NCBI GenBank assembly: GCA_947495135.1
Contig: CANLXN010000002.1
Coordinates: 372,001-436,000 of the forward strand
Direction of reading: 5' to 3'
Length of the DNA stretch: 64,000 nt
DNA from: an uncultured Flavobacteriaceae bacterium
GTDB taxonomy: Bacteria > Bacteroidota > Bacteroidia > Flavobacteriales > Flavobacteriaceae
Shown here in pieces: positions 18,183 through 27,248 of the stretch. A model generated the notes under the pieces. That model saw only the letters and a program-made list of their open reading frames with translations. It had not been told where the DNA came from and did no database searches. Made by a program: the position numbers and the translations under genes. The number at the start of each line of letters is the position of its first letter. Position 1 is the stretch's first letter.

Positions 18183-20096
18183 ATGACTTTAAAATTACGA
18201 CTCGCTACTTTAGCTGCCTTTACATTTATGGCAACTACCTACGCACAAGTAGGAATTAACACAACTACTCCAGCAAATGGAGCAATGTTAGACGTTACTA
18301 GTACGGACAAAGGAATGCTCGTACCAAGAGTAGACATTGCAGACCTCTCTACGATCGCACCAATTACTGGTGGAAGTACAGAAAGTTTATTAGTCTACAA
18401 TACGAATACCACAACAGGAACGGGATTCTATTATTGGGATTCTAGTAATTGGGTATTAATAGGAGACGGAGAATTCTGGAGCCTTCAAGGAAATGCCGGA
18501 ACCAATCCAGGTACAGGAGCAGGACAAAACTATGTAGGTACATCAGACTCGCAAGACTTAGTACTTGCTGCCAATGGAGCTTCTGTTGCAGTAATGAGCA
18601 CTGCAGGACAAATTGAGGCATCTAATGATGGAACAGAAACGGCTCCTAGTCTTACTTTTAGCGGTGATTTAGATTCGGGAATCTATCGCAAAGGAACAAA
18701 CTCAATCACACTTTCAACTGGAGGTAACGATAAATTTACCGTGCCTAACGTAAACCAAGTTTACGCCGAGGCCAATGGTATTAATTCTGCACCTTTTTAC
18801 AGTTGGAGTGAAGATACCGATTTAGGTATCTGGCGAAGTGCTGACGATAGACTTAACTTTACGGCTGGTGGTCGCGAATTTATGGAAATGGCAGAGAATG
18901 GTGTAAGTTCTGTACTTACCATTAATGACGGAGCACAAAATACAGATTTCAAAGTAGAAGGAACTACAGATCCTAACTTGATCTTCGCAAATGCTGGAAA
19001 CAATAATGTTGGTATTGGAATACCTTCCCCAGCAGCGATTAACAAATTAGAAGTGTATAGTGGAACTAGAGATGCTGTTTTTGGTTACAGTGATAATGTA
19101 GGAGGAGTTTTAGGTAGAGAATCGAATATCTCTTTTGGAGTTCCAACACAGACAATTTTAGGAGCTGGTGTATACGCCAACAATCCAAACGCTGGATATA
19201 CTAGTGTCTTTTCTCAATCTACTGGTAGTGCCACTGTTGCTGCCTCTGTAAATTATTCAGATATTTGGATCGCTAGCTATAACTATGTAGATAACCCAAG
19301 TACAACGGTTAATCCACCTGCAACTTACAACCAGTTAAATATTACTGGTACTGCCCTTGGCGGTATTAAAACTGCAAATAGATCTATTACATTAAGAGGG
19401 GCACTTGCAGATAACGGAATACCAGGAAGTATTACCGCAGGTTTCCAAACAACTGCTGTTGCTAGAAATGAAGAAACACACGGTTTGTACGCGATGGCGG
19501 TTAGTCGTCATGGTAGATCTTCAGATGGAAATTTCACCAGTGGAACCCTTAATTTAAATGTTGATTATAATAGTGGAGCTCTTCGAAGTTTCGCCATGGC
19601 GGGAGCTTACTACAACTCTACCGATTATAAAATTTTAGGATCGGGTGCTGTATCTACTGTTGTAGAAGACGAGAATAACGAACAACGCATTATGTTTGCT
19701 CCAGAAGCACCAGAAGTATTACTTCAAGATTTTGGAACCGCCAAACTAGTAAATGGTAGAGCAACTATATTAATTGACCCTATCTTAACCAAAAACATTA
19801 AAGTAGACGCAGACCACCCATTGAAAGTTTTTGTTCAATTAGAAGGTGATTGTAATGGAGTATATGTTACTCGCAAATCTCAATCTGGATTTACGGTTGT
19901 TGAATTACAAAATGGAACATCTAACATCGACTTCTCTTGGCAATTAGTTGCTTCAAGAGCGGATAGAAAAGCTGGTGGAAGAAACAATGCAACCGAATCT
20001 AAGTTTCAAGATCTCAGATTCCCTGTCTTAAAGAAAGACTTTGCGAAAAGTATAGACACAAAGGACTTTACACAAAATGCGACTAGGAATAAGTAA
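18183..20096 (+). CDS. Secreted fibre-like surface protein A
   Basis: Starting at 18183 gives 637 residues with a signal peptide ending in TTYAQ. Immediately after it comes a module shared by three genes here: VGINTTTPANGAMLDV, then KGMLVPRVDIADL, ITGG and LLVYNT. The middle holds phage-tail-fibre-like motifs, DSGIYRKGTNSITLSTGG and LGIWRSADDRLNFTAGG, then NNNVGIGIPSP. The last part (from about 510) is a module ending in NGVYVTRKSQSGFTVVELQNG and a polar tail. It is exported and probably extracellular; no classical T9SS domain is seen. Adhesion or structural surface roles are inferred from architecture only. A terminator follows, so it is a single-gene transcript. Confidence 0.8.
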   Translation: MTLKLRLATLAAFTFMATTYAQVGINTTTPANGAMLDVTSTDKGMLVPRVDIADLSTIAPITGGSTESLLVYNTNTTTGTGFYYWDSSNWVLIGDGEFWSLQGNAGTNPGTGAGQNYVGTSDSQDLVLAANGASVAVMSTAGQIEASNDGTETAPSLTFSGDLDSGIYRKGTNSITLSTGGNDKFTVPNVNQVYAEANGINSAPFYSWSEDTDLGIWRSADDRLNFTAGGREFMEMAENGVSSVLTINDGAQNTDFKVEGTTDPNLIFANAGNNNVGIGIPSPAAINKLEVYSGTRDAVFGYSDNVGGVLGRESNISFGVPTQTILGAGVYANNPNAGYTSVFSQSTGSATVAASVNYSDIWIASYNYVDNPSTTVNPPATYNQLNITGTALGGIKTANRSITLRGALADNGIPGSITAGFQTTAVARNEETHGLYAMAVSRHGRSSDGNFTSGTLNLNVDYNSGALRSFAMAGAYYNSTDYKILGSGAVSTVVEDENNEQRIMFAPEAPEVLLQDFGTAKLVNGRATILIDPILTKNIKVDADHPLKVFVQLEGDCNGVYVTRKSQSGFTVVELQNGTSNIDFSWQLVASRADRKAGGRNNATESKFQDLRFPVLKKDFAKSIDTKDFTQNATRNK

Positions 20097-20123
20097 TCCT
20101 AACTATAAACACCCACAAGAAGA

Positions 20124-20158
20124 AAAACCCTTAGTCGTCTAGACTGAGGGTTTTTTTA
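20124..20158 (+). terminator. Terminator of fibre-like gene A
   Basis: AACCCTTAGT, loop, ACTGAGGGTT followed by seven Ts, 28 nt after the stop codon. Confidence 0.85.
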
Positions 20159-20358
20159 TGCTACAAACGAATCCCTCATTACATAAAATTAACATATTTA
20201 TAATAAAACTTTTATATATGTAGGACTTTTCTACATAAATAGTTAAAACGATATCATTTTATCGATTTATCTATATTTTTATTACAAAGTTCTAAATTTT
20301 AAGTTAAATTCCTCTTCTCAACTCTACTAAACCATACCTGCTTCAAAAAAAATGAAAA

Positions 20359-21879
20359 ATGAAGCACTGTACGTTTAAAAAAAATCGCTTAAAGAAAATA
20401 ATACTCATTTTCTTATTATTTCCAGTCATTGCCCTAGCGCAGGTAGGTATTAATACCACTAGCCCGTCTGCTGGATCTATCCTAGATATTACGAGCTCGG
20501 ATAAAGGTCTCTTAATTCCGCGAGTGGACATTGCAGATCTTTCAACCATAACACCTATTACGGGTGGAGCTCCTACTGGTTTAATGGTTTATAATACCAA
20601 TACAACGACCGGACCTGGATTTGTTTATTGGGACAGCTCCGCTTGGGCGCCACTTGCCACAGGCACGGGAACTATAGATTGGACACTTGCAGGAAATGCA
20701 GGGACCAATCCTGGAGTTGGAATTGGACAAAACTACTTTGGAACATCGGACGCACAAGACTTGGTTTTTGGAACTGCCGCTGCAGAACGTATGCGTTTAT
20801 TAGCAGGTGGACAAGTATCGATTAACAATCCAGCACCATTAGCAGGAGACCGTTTTACTGTATCGGGAGCCGCGGATGAGATTGTTATAAACGGCCTCTC
20901 CTCAGGATCACTTGGCGTGGGAGTTTACGGTGAAAACACAACCAATGGAGCTGGTGTTATTGGAAACGTAGGCAACGGATTTGGAGTTTTAGGATTGAGT
21001 GTTGGGAATGGACTTGGTATGTTAGGAAATAACAGTGGAAATGGATCGGGTGTTCAAGGCCAAAATTCAGCTAATGGAGCTGGTTTAGTAGGCCTAAACA
21101 ACAGCAATGGTGTAGGTCTAGTCGCGCAAAATATATCTGCCACCCCTATAACAGGTTTAGTAGTTGCCGCGGATATGTCATACTTTGGAACAGACGTGGA
21201 TGATCATACAGGTGCCTTTGGATTTTCTGAGCCCGGACCAGGTTCTGGCGTAGGAGTTGAAGGATGGGGCGGCTGGATAGGCGTATTAGGACTAGATCTT
21301 ACTACGACTGGTTCTCCTACAACCTTTGGAGTATTCGCAGACGGTGATTCTGGAGCTTCTGGTGTAAAAGCTTTTACAATTGACCATCCAGAAGACCCTG
21401 CAAACAAAATGTTAAAGCACTTCTCAATGGAATCGAATGAAGTTCTAAATGTCTATAGAGGCACCGTTACTTTCAACTCTCAAGGAAAGGCTACGGTAGA
21501 ATTACCAGAATACTATGAGAGCATTAATAGAAATGCGAGTTTTCAACTAACAGCAATTGGAGCGCCCATGCCTAACCTCTTCATTGAAAGAGAAATTTCT
21601 AATGGCTCTTTTAGCATCGCTGGAGGTGTAGCAGATAAAAAAGTTTCATGGACCGTAACTTCAGAACGTAACGACCCCTACTTACAACAGTATCCAGAGA
21701 AGCGTCAAAATGTTGTAGACAAAGGTTCCCGTCGTGGGAAATATTTTATGCCAAAGCTTTATAATCAACCAAAAGAAAAAGGGATCACCTATAAGCCAAG
21801 AAAAACAAAGCAGAAGATGATTTCCGAAGAAAAAATATCGACGCTGTCAAAAAACGATGATAGCAAAAGCGAAAAGTAA
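20359..21879 (+). CDS. Secreted fibre-like surface protein B
   Basis: The 506-residue protein has a basic N-terminus and signal peptide ending in ALAQ, then the shared module VGINTTSPSAGSILDI, KGLLIPRVDIADL, MVYNTNTTTGPG. From about residue 175 it carries short repeats of the form NGxGVxGxNSxNG (for example GNGFGVLGLSVGNGLGMLG), a glycine-rich beta-solenoid-like pattern. The C-terminal part resembles a diverged form of the module that ends protein A, followed by a Lys-rich tail of about 60 residues. It is probably extracellular; binding partner and anchoring are unknown. It is one of three tandem paralogues on the plus strand. Confidence 0.78.
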   Translation: MKHCTFKKNRLKKIILIFLLFPVIALAQVGINTTSPSAGSILDITSSDKGLLIPRVDIADLSTITPITGGAPTGLMVYNTNTTTGPGFVYWDSSAWAPLATGTGTIDWTLAGNAGTNPGVGIGQNYFGTSDAQDLVFGTAAAERMRLLAGGQVSINNPAPLAGDRFTVSGAADEIVINGLSSGSLGVGVYGENTTNGAGVIGNVGNGFGVLGLSVGNGLGMLGNNSGNGSGVQGQNSANGAGLVGLNNSNGVGLVAQNISATPITGLVVAADMSYFGTDVDDHTGAFGFSEPGPGSGVGVEGWGGWIGVLGLDLTTTGSPTTFGVFADGDSGASGVKAFTIDHPEDPANKMLKHFSMESNEVLNVYRGTVTFNSQGKATVELPEYYESINRNASFQLTAIGAPMPNLFIEREISNGSFSIAGGVADKKVSWTVTSERNDPYLQQYPEKRQNVVDKGSRRGKYFMPKLYNQPKEKGITYKPRKTKQKMISEEKISTLSKNDDSKSEK

Positions 21880-21925
21880 TAAAATTATACCTCAATAGAA
21901 TACTGGCTCAACAATAAAAGGTATT

Positions 21926-22252
21926 CTATAAATAATTTATAAAACTCCAAAAGGACCTTCGGCTCAAATACTGAAGGTCTTTTTCATTTGTATGGGCTTC
22001 TCTTTCAAAACTGATATTGCGATATGCCTGGTGTCTGTTTTTATACTGAAATAACCTAATTACAAATTCTATTACGTACCACACATAAAAAGGCAAGACC
22101 AGAAGCTCCGCCTGCTGCCGAAGGTGAATTTTTTCATGATTTAGAAACACCGCATCGCTTTTCAAACCCCTATTGCGCAGCACAACAAAAGGCCAAAGTG
22201 TAATTCCAGAGAACCTTTTCCGAAGTAAAAATCTACTTACTACAACTATCAT
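21926..22252 (-). CDS. Small HExxH protein, putative metallopeptidase-like
   Basis: The 108-residue protein contains HEKIHLRQQ at about residues 39-47, an HExxH motif, and a second conserved acidic segment FEREAHTNEKDL about 40 residues later that could supply a third zinc ligand, as in gluzincin-like families. A hydrophobic stretch (LLVLPFYVWYVIEFVIRLF) sits between them and may bind membrane. I recognise the pattern as a flavobacterial conserved hypothetical family; activity is not established. Its 3' end overlaps the plus-strand terminator of the upstream gene. It stands alone on the minus strand between two fibre-like genes. Confidence 0.7.
   Translation of the reverse strand: MIVVVSRFLLRKRFSGITLWPFVVLRNRGLKSDAVFLNHEKIHLRQQAELLVLPFYVWYVIEFVIRLFQYKNRHQAYRNISFEREAHTNEKDLQYLSRRSFWSFINYL
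21951..21985 (+). terminator. Terminator of fibre-like gene B, inside an opposing gene
   Basis: GACCTTC, 12-nt loop, GAAGGTC and a T run. It lies inside the 3' end of the minus-strand gene 21926-22252, so the same bases serve as codons on one strand and a terminator on the other. Confidence 0.75.
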
Positions 22253-22405
22253 ATCACAAAGTTACGCTTTGCCTTTACATATTAATAGAACTATATTAGA
22301 AAACGTCACAGAAGCATTTTACAACTCACTCTTGCCTAAAAATTTAACTATTAATTACGGTAAAACCACCTATTTTTTGATTTAAGGTGTATTTTATCGA
22401 AATTA

Positions 22406-22436
22406 TTTGCTTATTATCGATGTTAAGTATAGTTTG
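22406..22436 (+). promoter_or_regulatory. Possible promoter of fibre-like gene C
   Basis: TTTG at 22406-22409, 18 nt, then TATAGTTTG at 22428-22436. The -7 box has three instead of two bases between TA and TTTG, so this is a near match only. Confidence 0.4.
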
Positions 22437-22462
22437 GCTCAACCAAATCAAGTTCAACATCT

Positions 22463-23809
22463 ATGACAACAACTACTACAACTTCACGTAGCCTACTCTT
22501 TTTTATGCTAGCAACCATTTTCACCTTATCGATAAAGGCACAAGTGGGAATTAATACTACATCGCCTGGCGACGGATCTATGTTAGACATCGACACCGCA
22601 GACAAAGGCCTGTTAATTCCAAGGATTAACATTACCAACCTCAACTCCATTGCACCTATTACAGGAGGAAGCACAGAAAGTTTGTTAGTATACAATACAA
22701 ATACTTCTATTGGAAAAGGCTTTTACTACTGGGACGGCTCTGTATGGGTTGGATTAAACAATAGTGACGACTGGAAAGAAGGCGGAAATAGTGGAACAAG
22801 TACTGGAACAAACTTTATAGGGACCACGGATAATGTAGGCCTTAGCTTTAGAACTAATAATGCAGAGCGTCTTGAAATAACCAATAGCGGTAGAATACGA
22901 ATCAATGAAAGTGGAAGCAACTCCAATCCTGTTATTGCATGGGACGGTGACGCTAATACAGGAATCTGGCGAAGCAATACAGACCGTCTTAACTTAACCG
23001 CTGGAGGTCGCGAATTTATTGAGCTTACCGAAAATGGTAACAATTCCGTTCTATCTATCAACGATAGTGGTGCTCAAACAGATTTCAGAATTGAAACAGA
23101 CAACCAAGCAAATATGCTATTTGTAGACGGGACAGATAATCGCGTAGGAATTAACACGAACAATCCGCAAACCGACTTTCATGTTGGAGGGAATTCTTCT
23201 GTGGTTAGAATAGAAAGCCTAAGCAGCGCAAATAGTGCCTACAATAATGGAACTGATAACTCTGTAGTATTGGTAGACTCTAATGGTAATTTAGTATTGC
23301 AAGCTAGGGTCGATGATTTCCCAACAGACGCAAGTGATACCAACACATTTTTTGCTACACCAATCACACTAACAGATCCAGAAGGAGATGACACCGTAGC
23401 CGCCATTGCTTACACTGAAACTTTTACACTTACCAGAGAAACCTTAGTCGAGGTATGTTTCTGGACCGCATGTAATATCTTGGATGGCTCAGGAAATTTA
23501 ATTGACGATGGTCAACCTAGACTCTATGGAGGACTTGCATATCTAGATGACGGCTCGGGTGGAATTGCACAGGACATTATTTACAGTGCTGGTTCTTACA
23601 CCAATGCCGACACAAGAGGTAGTTCTACTATTACTACTGGTTTTTTCACCATTGGAGGAAACGGATTCGTTAACCTACCAGCGGGCACACATACGATCAG
23701 CCTTATGATATTTGCCAGTGGAGGCGCAACTAGCTCAGGGGGCGATGGATATACCGTTGATTTTGGTGTGAACTTTGCCAATAGATTTCAAATAGTACAC
23801 CATAACTAA
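22463..23809 (+). CDS. Secreted fibre-like surface protein C
   Basis: The 448-residue protein has a Thr-rich start, a signal peptide ending in IKAQ, and the shared module VGINTTSPGDGSMLDI, KGLLIPRINITNL, ITGGSTESLLVYNT. As in protein A it continues with TGIWRSNTDRLNLTAGG and a DNRVGINTNNPQTDFHVGG segment. The C-terminal 150 residues differ from A and B and form a separate beta-rich domain with two cysteines (VCFWTACN). Its stop codon overlaps the ATG of the next small gene (TAATG), so the two are translationally coupled. Extracellular location is inferred; the function is unknown. Confidence 0.78.
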   Translation: MTTTTTTSRSLLFFMLATIFTLSIKAQVGINTTSPGDGSMLDIDTADKGLLIPRINITNLNSIAPITGGSTESLLVYNTNTSIGKGFYYWDGSVWVGLNNSDDWKEGGNSGTSTGTNFIGTTDNVGLSFRTNNAERLEITNSGRIRINESGSNSNPVIAWDGDANTGIWRSNTDRLNLTAGGREFIELTENGNNSVLSINDSGAQTDFRIETDNQANMLFVDGTDNRVGINTNNPQTDFHVGGNSSVVRIESLSSANSAYNNGTDNSVVLVDSNGNLVLQARVDDFPTDASDTNTFFATPITLTDPEGDDTVAAIAYTETFTLTRETLVEVCFWTACNILDGSGNLIDDGQPRLYGGLAYLDDGSGGIAQDIIYSAGSYTNADTRGSSTITTGFFTIGGNGFVNLPAGTHTISLMIFASGGATSSGGDGYTVDFGVNFANRFQIVHHN

Positions 23810-24171
23810 TGAAGCCAAGAACTATGAAGAATTTTTACTTTTATACTGCATTAGTATGTTTGTTTTCCTCTACTCAGGTATTTGGACAGATCTATACGGC
23901 AGACAGAACTCACACAAAGGCAGAAACACAATTTTTACAGAAGTTGAAAGCCAATCAGCACCCTACGAGCGCAAGAAAGAACACAAAGGTTCTCTCGAAA
24001 GGGGACGACGGTTGCAAAACATTAGAAGAGCTTCACCCTAGTTTTAGGAAATACCTAGACCCAGCCTATAGCCAAAAGCGCTTGTTAAAAAAAGTGGTTA
24101 TAACTAGCGAAACCCAAGATCCATCGTTAAAAGCAAGAGAGCAGCTTTTAGCACGGTTTAAAAAAGGATAA
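23809..24171 (+). CDS. Small secreted protein coupled to fibre-like protein C
   Basis: The 120-residue protein starts at an ATG overlapping the stop of the previous gene (TAATG); a second ATG 15 nt further would remove five residues before the signal peptide (MKNFYFYTALVCLFSSTQVFG). The mature part is basic and helical, with repeated KLKANQ/ARKN/LLARFKKG segments and a single cysteine. No domain is recognised. Coupled translation suggests it works with protein C, for example as an assembly or secretion partner, which is an inference from position only. Confidence 0.65.
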   Translation: MKPRTMKNFYFYTALVCLFSSTQVFGQIYTADRTHTKAETQFLQKLKANQHPTSARKNTKVLSKGDDGCKTLEELHPSFRKYLDPAYSQKRLLKKVVITSETQDPSLKAREQLLARFKKG

Positions 24172-24267
24172 TTGATTGAATCTAACATTAATTTTATAGT
24201 CTTTTTAGCATAAACAACAACCACTAATGGTAGTATTTCTACCAGATTAATTTATCTGTAGCTTTTT

Positions 24268-24301
24268 AAAATCCTTCAGAATTATTTCTGAAGGATTTTT
24301 C
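24268..24301 (+). terminator. Terminator after the fibre C pair
   Basis: AAATCCTTCAGAA, short loop, TTCTGAAGGATTTTT forms a strong stem with a T tail. Confidence 0.9.
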
Positions 24302-24447
24302 GTTCACGCTAAAATATTGCACAATTATAATCGTTTGATATGCTGCGGCTTACTGAAATTGATTATTTATTTTTATGCATTTAATCGATTATATTTGCAT
24401 TTCATCTATATTTAAATTAATATTACTCCATCAAATAAAAGTAACTT

Positions 24448-24840
24448 ATGAAACGCCGCCCCTTATCTTTCCAAAAACTTTCCCTACTTGTGATGGTTTT
24501 TTTCACCTGTATAGCTGCTCAAGCCCAAATGGACTATGAGACCGCTAAAGAAGTAACCAATTTTTCAACTCCTCTGAATTCAACCGACGATATTATTTTC
24601 ACCAATAATGGAAATGGTCAACTCCAAAATGGTACTGCAGAAATTTTTATTAATCCCGATATCATAGATACAATTGACGGAAATAGAATTGAAGAAGCAG
24701 TTTCTATTTCTATTCAACTTGAGGACGAATCGAATGGCGTCTATATAAGTAAAAAGACAAAAAATTCGTTTATAATTACCGAGCTAGAAAACGGATCTTC
24801 TAATGCTAAATTTAGTTATACATTTAGTGTAAAGAAGTAA
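24448..24840 (+). CDS. Stand-alone C-terminal module of the fibre-like family
   Basis: The 130-residue secreted protein (signal peptide ending in AAQAQ) consists almost only of the module that ends fibre-like protein A. The shared pattern is NGTAEIFINPDI, then VSISIQLEDESNGVYISKK and FIITELENGSSNAKFSYTF, aligning with NGRATILIDPIL, VFVQLEGDCNGVYVTRK and FTVVELQNGTSNIDFSWQL. A TATATTTG box at 24390-24397 may be its -7 element. It could act as a cap, a chaperone-like partner or a decayed remnant of a fourth fibre gene. The intact signal and terminator argue for a functional gene. Confidence 0.75.
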   Translation: MKRRPLSFQKLSLLVMVFFTCIAAQAQMDYETAKEVTNFSTPLNSTDDIIFTNNGNGQLQNGTAEIFINPDIIDTIDGNRIEEAVSISIQLEDESNGVYISKKTKNSFIITELENGSSNAKFSYTFSVKK

Positions 24841-24872
24841 ACCCTCTAAAAATATAAAGTCTTCGGACTTCA

Positions 24873-24906
24873 GAAAGATCTTATTGAAAAATAAGGTCTT
24901 TTTTAT
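24873..24906 (+). terminator. Terminator
   Basis: AAGATCTTATT, loop GAAA, AATAAGGTCTT and a T run, one wobble pair in the stem. Confidence 0.85.
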
Positions 24907-24957
24907 TTCAATAACAAGCAGCGCTATCCAATTGTTATTTAGTTATTTTTGTATCAT

Positions 24958-25122
24958 ATGTTATTTCCGAAGAAAAAAATAGAACTAGAAGAAGGCGACT
25001 ACTACTTAACTCCTGAAGGATATAAATGTTTTACAGAGCAATACCACCTAAAACGAGGTTATTGCTGCGAAAGTAATTGCAGGCATTGTCCATATGGTTT
25101 TAATAAAAAAAAGAATCAATAG
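24958..25122 (+). CDS. DUF5522 small cysteine-rich protein
   Basis: A 54-residue frame carries the DUF5522 signature: DYYLTPEGYKCFTEQYHLKR, then GYCCESNCRHCPYGF. The four cysteines and one histidine in CCxxxCxHC are likely metal ligands, perhaps zinc or iron-sulfur, but the function of the family is not known. It is a cytoplasmic protein without a signal. TATTTTTG at 24944-24951 resembles a -7 box only 6 nt before the ATG, so the transcript may be leaderless. It lies 135 nt upstream of hutU on the same strand. Confidence 0.88.
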   Translation: MLFPKKKIELEEGDYYLTPEGYKCFTEQYHLKRGYCCESNCRHCPYGFNKKKNQ

Positions 25123-25257
25123 CAATTGGATACTTATTTTAGAACATATAAAGTTTTAATAGCGACTCATTATCATCGCTCCAATATTCGATATCCTTAG
25201 TAATCAGTTAGGTTCCACTACCCTATTTCCTAATTATTAACTATTATATTAAAGTCT

Positions 25258-27237
25258 ATGAATTTCAAAGAAGAAATAAAACAAGGGATCCCTGAACATC
25301 TACCCGAACCAAAAGCGTACGATCTAAACGTAAATCACGCTCCAAAAAGAAAAAAAATATTAAGTCCAGATGAAGAGAAACTGGCACTTCGCAATGCGTT
25401 GCGTTACTTCGATCCTAAACACCATCGTACATTAGTAACAGAATTCAAAAAAGAGCTGGAAGATTACGGACGGATATATATGTATCGTTTTAGACCAGAT
25501 TATACCATATATGCCCGCCCAATTCATGAATACCCTGGACAGTGCGAGCAAGCCAAGGCAATTATGCTAATGATTCAAAACAATCTGGATCATGCGGTCG
25601 CCCAACACCCTCACGAACTTATTACCTACGGTGGAAACGGTGCTGTATTTCAAAATTGGGCGCAATATAGATTGATCATGCAGTATTTATCTGAAATGAC
25701 CAACGAACAAACACTGGTCGTTTATTCTGGACATCCGCTAGGACTATTCCCTTCAAACAAAGATGCACCCCGAGTTGTGGTAACCAATGGAATGATGATC
25801 CCCAACTACTCTCAACCAGATGACTGGGAAAAGTTTAACGCCTTAGGAGTTACTCAATATGGACAAATGACAGCTGGAAGTTATATGTATATCGGTCCGC
25901 AAGGGATCGTGCACGGAACTACTATTACTGTGCTCAACGGTTTCAGAAAAATAAAAAAGTCACCTCATGGAGGTCTCTTTGTAACTTCTGGTTTAGGCGG
26001 TATGAGCGGAGCACAACCAAAAGCTGGAAATATTGCAGGTTGTGTAACGGTTTGTGGCGAAGTAAATAAAAAAGCTACTCACACCCGCCATTCTCAAGGC
26101 TGGGTGGACGAAGTGATCTCAGATCTGGATCAATTAGCAGAACGAGTGAAGAAAGCTATCGAGCAAAAAGAGATTGTATCCATAGCGTACGATGGAAATA
26201 TTGTAGAAGTTTGGGAGCATTTTTATGAAAAAGATATTCATATCGATCTGGGGAGCGATCAAACATCTCTCCATAATCCCTGGGCTGGAGGATATTACCC
26301 TGTTGGCATGACCTATGAAGAATCGAATGAAATGATGGCCAATGATCCTGAAAAATTTAAAACAAAAGTACAAGCAAGTCTTCATCGCCATGCAGCGGCC
26401 ATAAATAAACACACCGCTAAAGGCACGTACTTTTTCGATTATGGAAATGCTTTCCTATTAGAAGCATCTCGTGCAGGTGCAGATGTGATTGCCGAAAATA
26501 AAATCGACTTTAAGTACCCTAGCTATGTACAGGATATTATGGGCCCTATGTGTTTTGATTACGGCTTCGGTCCATTTCGATGGGTGTGCGCCTCAGGAGA
26601 CCCAGATGATCTTTTAAAAACAGATCAGATCGCTTGCAGTGTGCTGGAAGAAATAATGAAAGACGCTCCAGAGGAGATTCAGCAGCAAATGGCAGATAAT
26701 ATTAAGTGGATCAAGGGAGCTCAAGAAAACAAATTAGTAGTAGGTTCTCAAGCTAGAATATTATACGCAGATGCCGAAGGACGAATGAAGATAGCATCGG
26801 CTTTCAATAAGGCAATTTCAGAAGGAAAAATAAAAACCGTCATTCTTGGAAGAGATCATCACGATGTTTCGGGAACGGATTCTCCCTATAGAGAAACGTC
26901 TAATATATACGACGGAAGTAGATTTACTGCAGATATGGCCATTCAAAATGTAATAGGTGACAGCTTCCGAGGAGCTACTTGGGTGAGCATACATAACGGT
27001 GGTGGTGTAGGCTGGGGAGAGGTTATGAACGGCGGTTTCGGTATGGTTCTTGATGGTAGTAATGATGCACAACGCCGACTAGAATCCATGTTATTTTGGG
27101 ACGTAAATAATGGGATCGCTCGCAGGAGTTGGGCTAGAAATGAAGAAGCAGTTTTTGCTATTAAACGGGAAATGGAACGTAATCCAAGTTTAAAAGTCAC
27201 GCTTCCTAATTTTGTTGAAGACGAATTATTAAATTAA
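25258..27237 (+). CDS. hutU: Urocanate hydratase
   Basis: The NAD-dependent enzyme converts urocanate to imidazolonepropionate, the second step of histidine degradation. Clear family features include YGGNGAVFQNWAQYRL near the N-terminus, the NAD-binding GLGGMSGAQPKAGNIAGC, and the end region IHNGGGVGWGEVMNGGFGMV. At 659 residues it is about 100 residues longer than the proteobacterial enzyme, matching the long form found in Bacteroidota. No other hut gene lies in the window. It is followed after 11 nt by a lipoprotein gene, with which it may share a transcript. Confidence 0.96.
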   Translation: MNFKEEIKQGIPEHLPEPKAYDLNVNHAPKRKKILSPDEEKLALRNALRYFDPKHHRTLVTEFKKELEDYGRIYMYRFRPDYTIYARPIHEYPGQCEQAKAIMLMIQNNLDHAVAQHPHELITYGGNGAVFQNWAQYRLIMQYLSEMTNEQTLVVYSGHPLGLFPSNKDAPRVVVTNGMMIPNYSQPDDWEKFNALGVTQYGQMTAGSYMYIGPQGIVHGTTITVLNGFRKIKKSPHGGLFVTSGLGGMSGAQPKAGNIAGCVTVCGEVNKKATHTRHSQGWVDEVISDLDQLAERVKKAIEQKEIVSIAYDGNIVEVWEHFYEKDIHIDLGSDQTSLHNPWAGGYYPVGMTYEESNEMMANDPEKFKTKVQASLHRHAAAINKHTAKGTYFFDYGNAFLLEASRAGADVIAENKIDFKYPSYVQDIMGPMCFDYGFGPFRWVCASGDPDDLLKTDQIACSVLEEIMKDAPEEIQQQMADNIKWIKGAQENKLVVGSQARILYADAEGRMKIASAFNKAISEGKIKTVILGRDHHDVSGTDSPYRETSNIYDGSRFTADMAIQNVIGDSFRGATWVSIHNGGGVGWGEVMNGGFGMVLDGSNDAQRRLESMLFWDVNNGIARRSWARNEEAVFAIKREMERNPSLKVTLPNFVEDELLN

Positions 27238-27248
27238 AAATTACTGCT

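Noticed and set aside
22406-22436. A firm promoter call for fibre gene C
   Set aside because: The -7 box has a three-base gap instead of two, so it is kept only as a low-confidence site.
18183-24840. A prophage or phage-tail cluster
   Set aside because: The fibre-like proteins all have Sec signal peptides and no capsid, tail-tube, terminase, integrase or lysis gene is nearby, so only the motifs are phage-like.
25258-27237. A hut operon around hutU
   Set aside because: hutH, hutI and hutG are not in the neighbourhood; the adjacent genes are DUF5522 and DUF4136.
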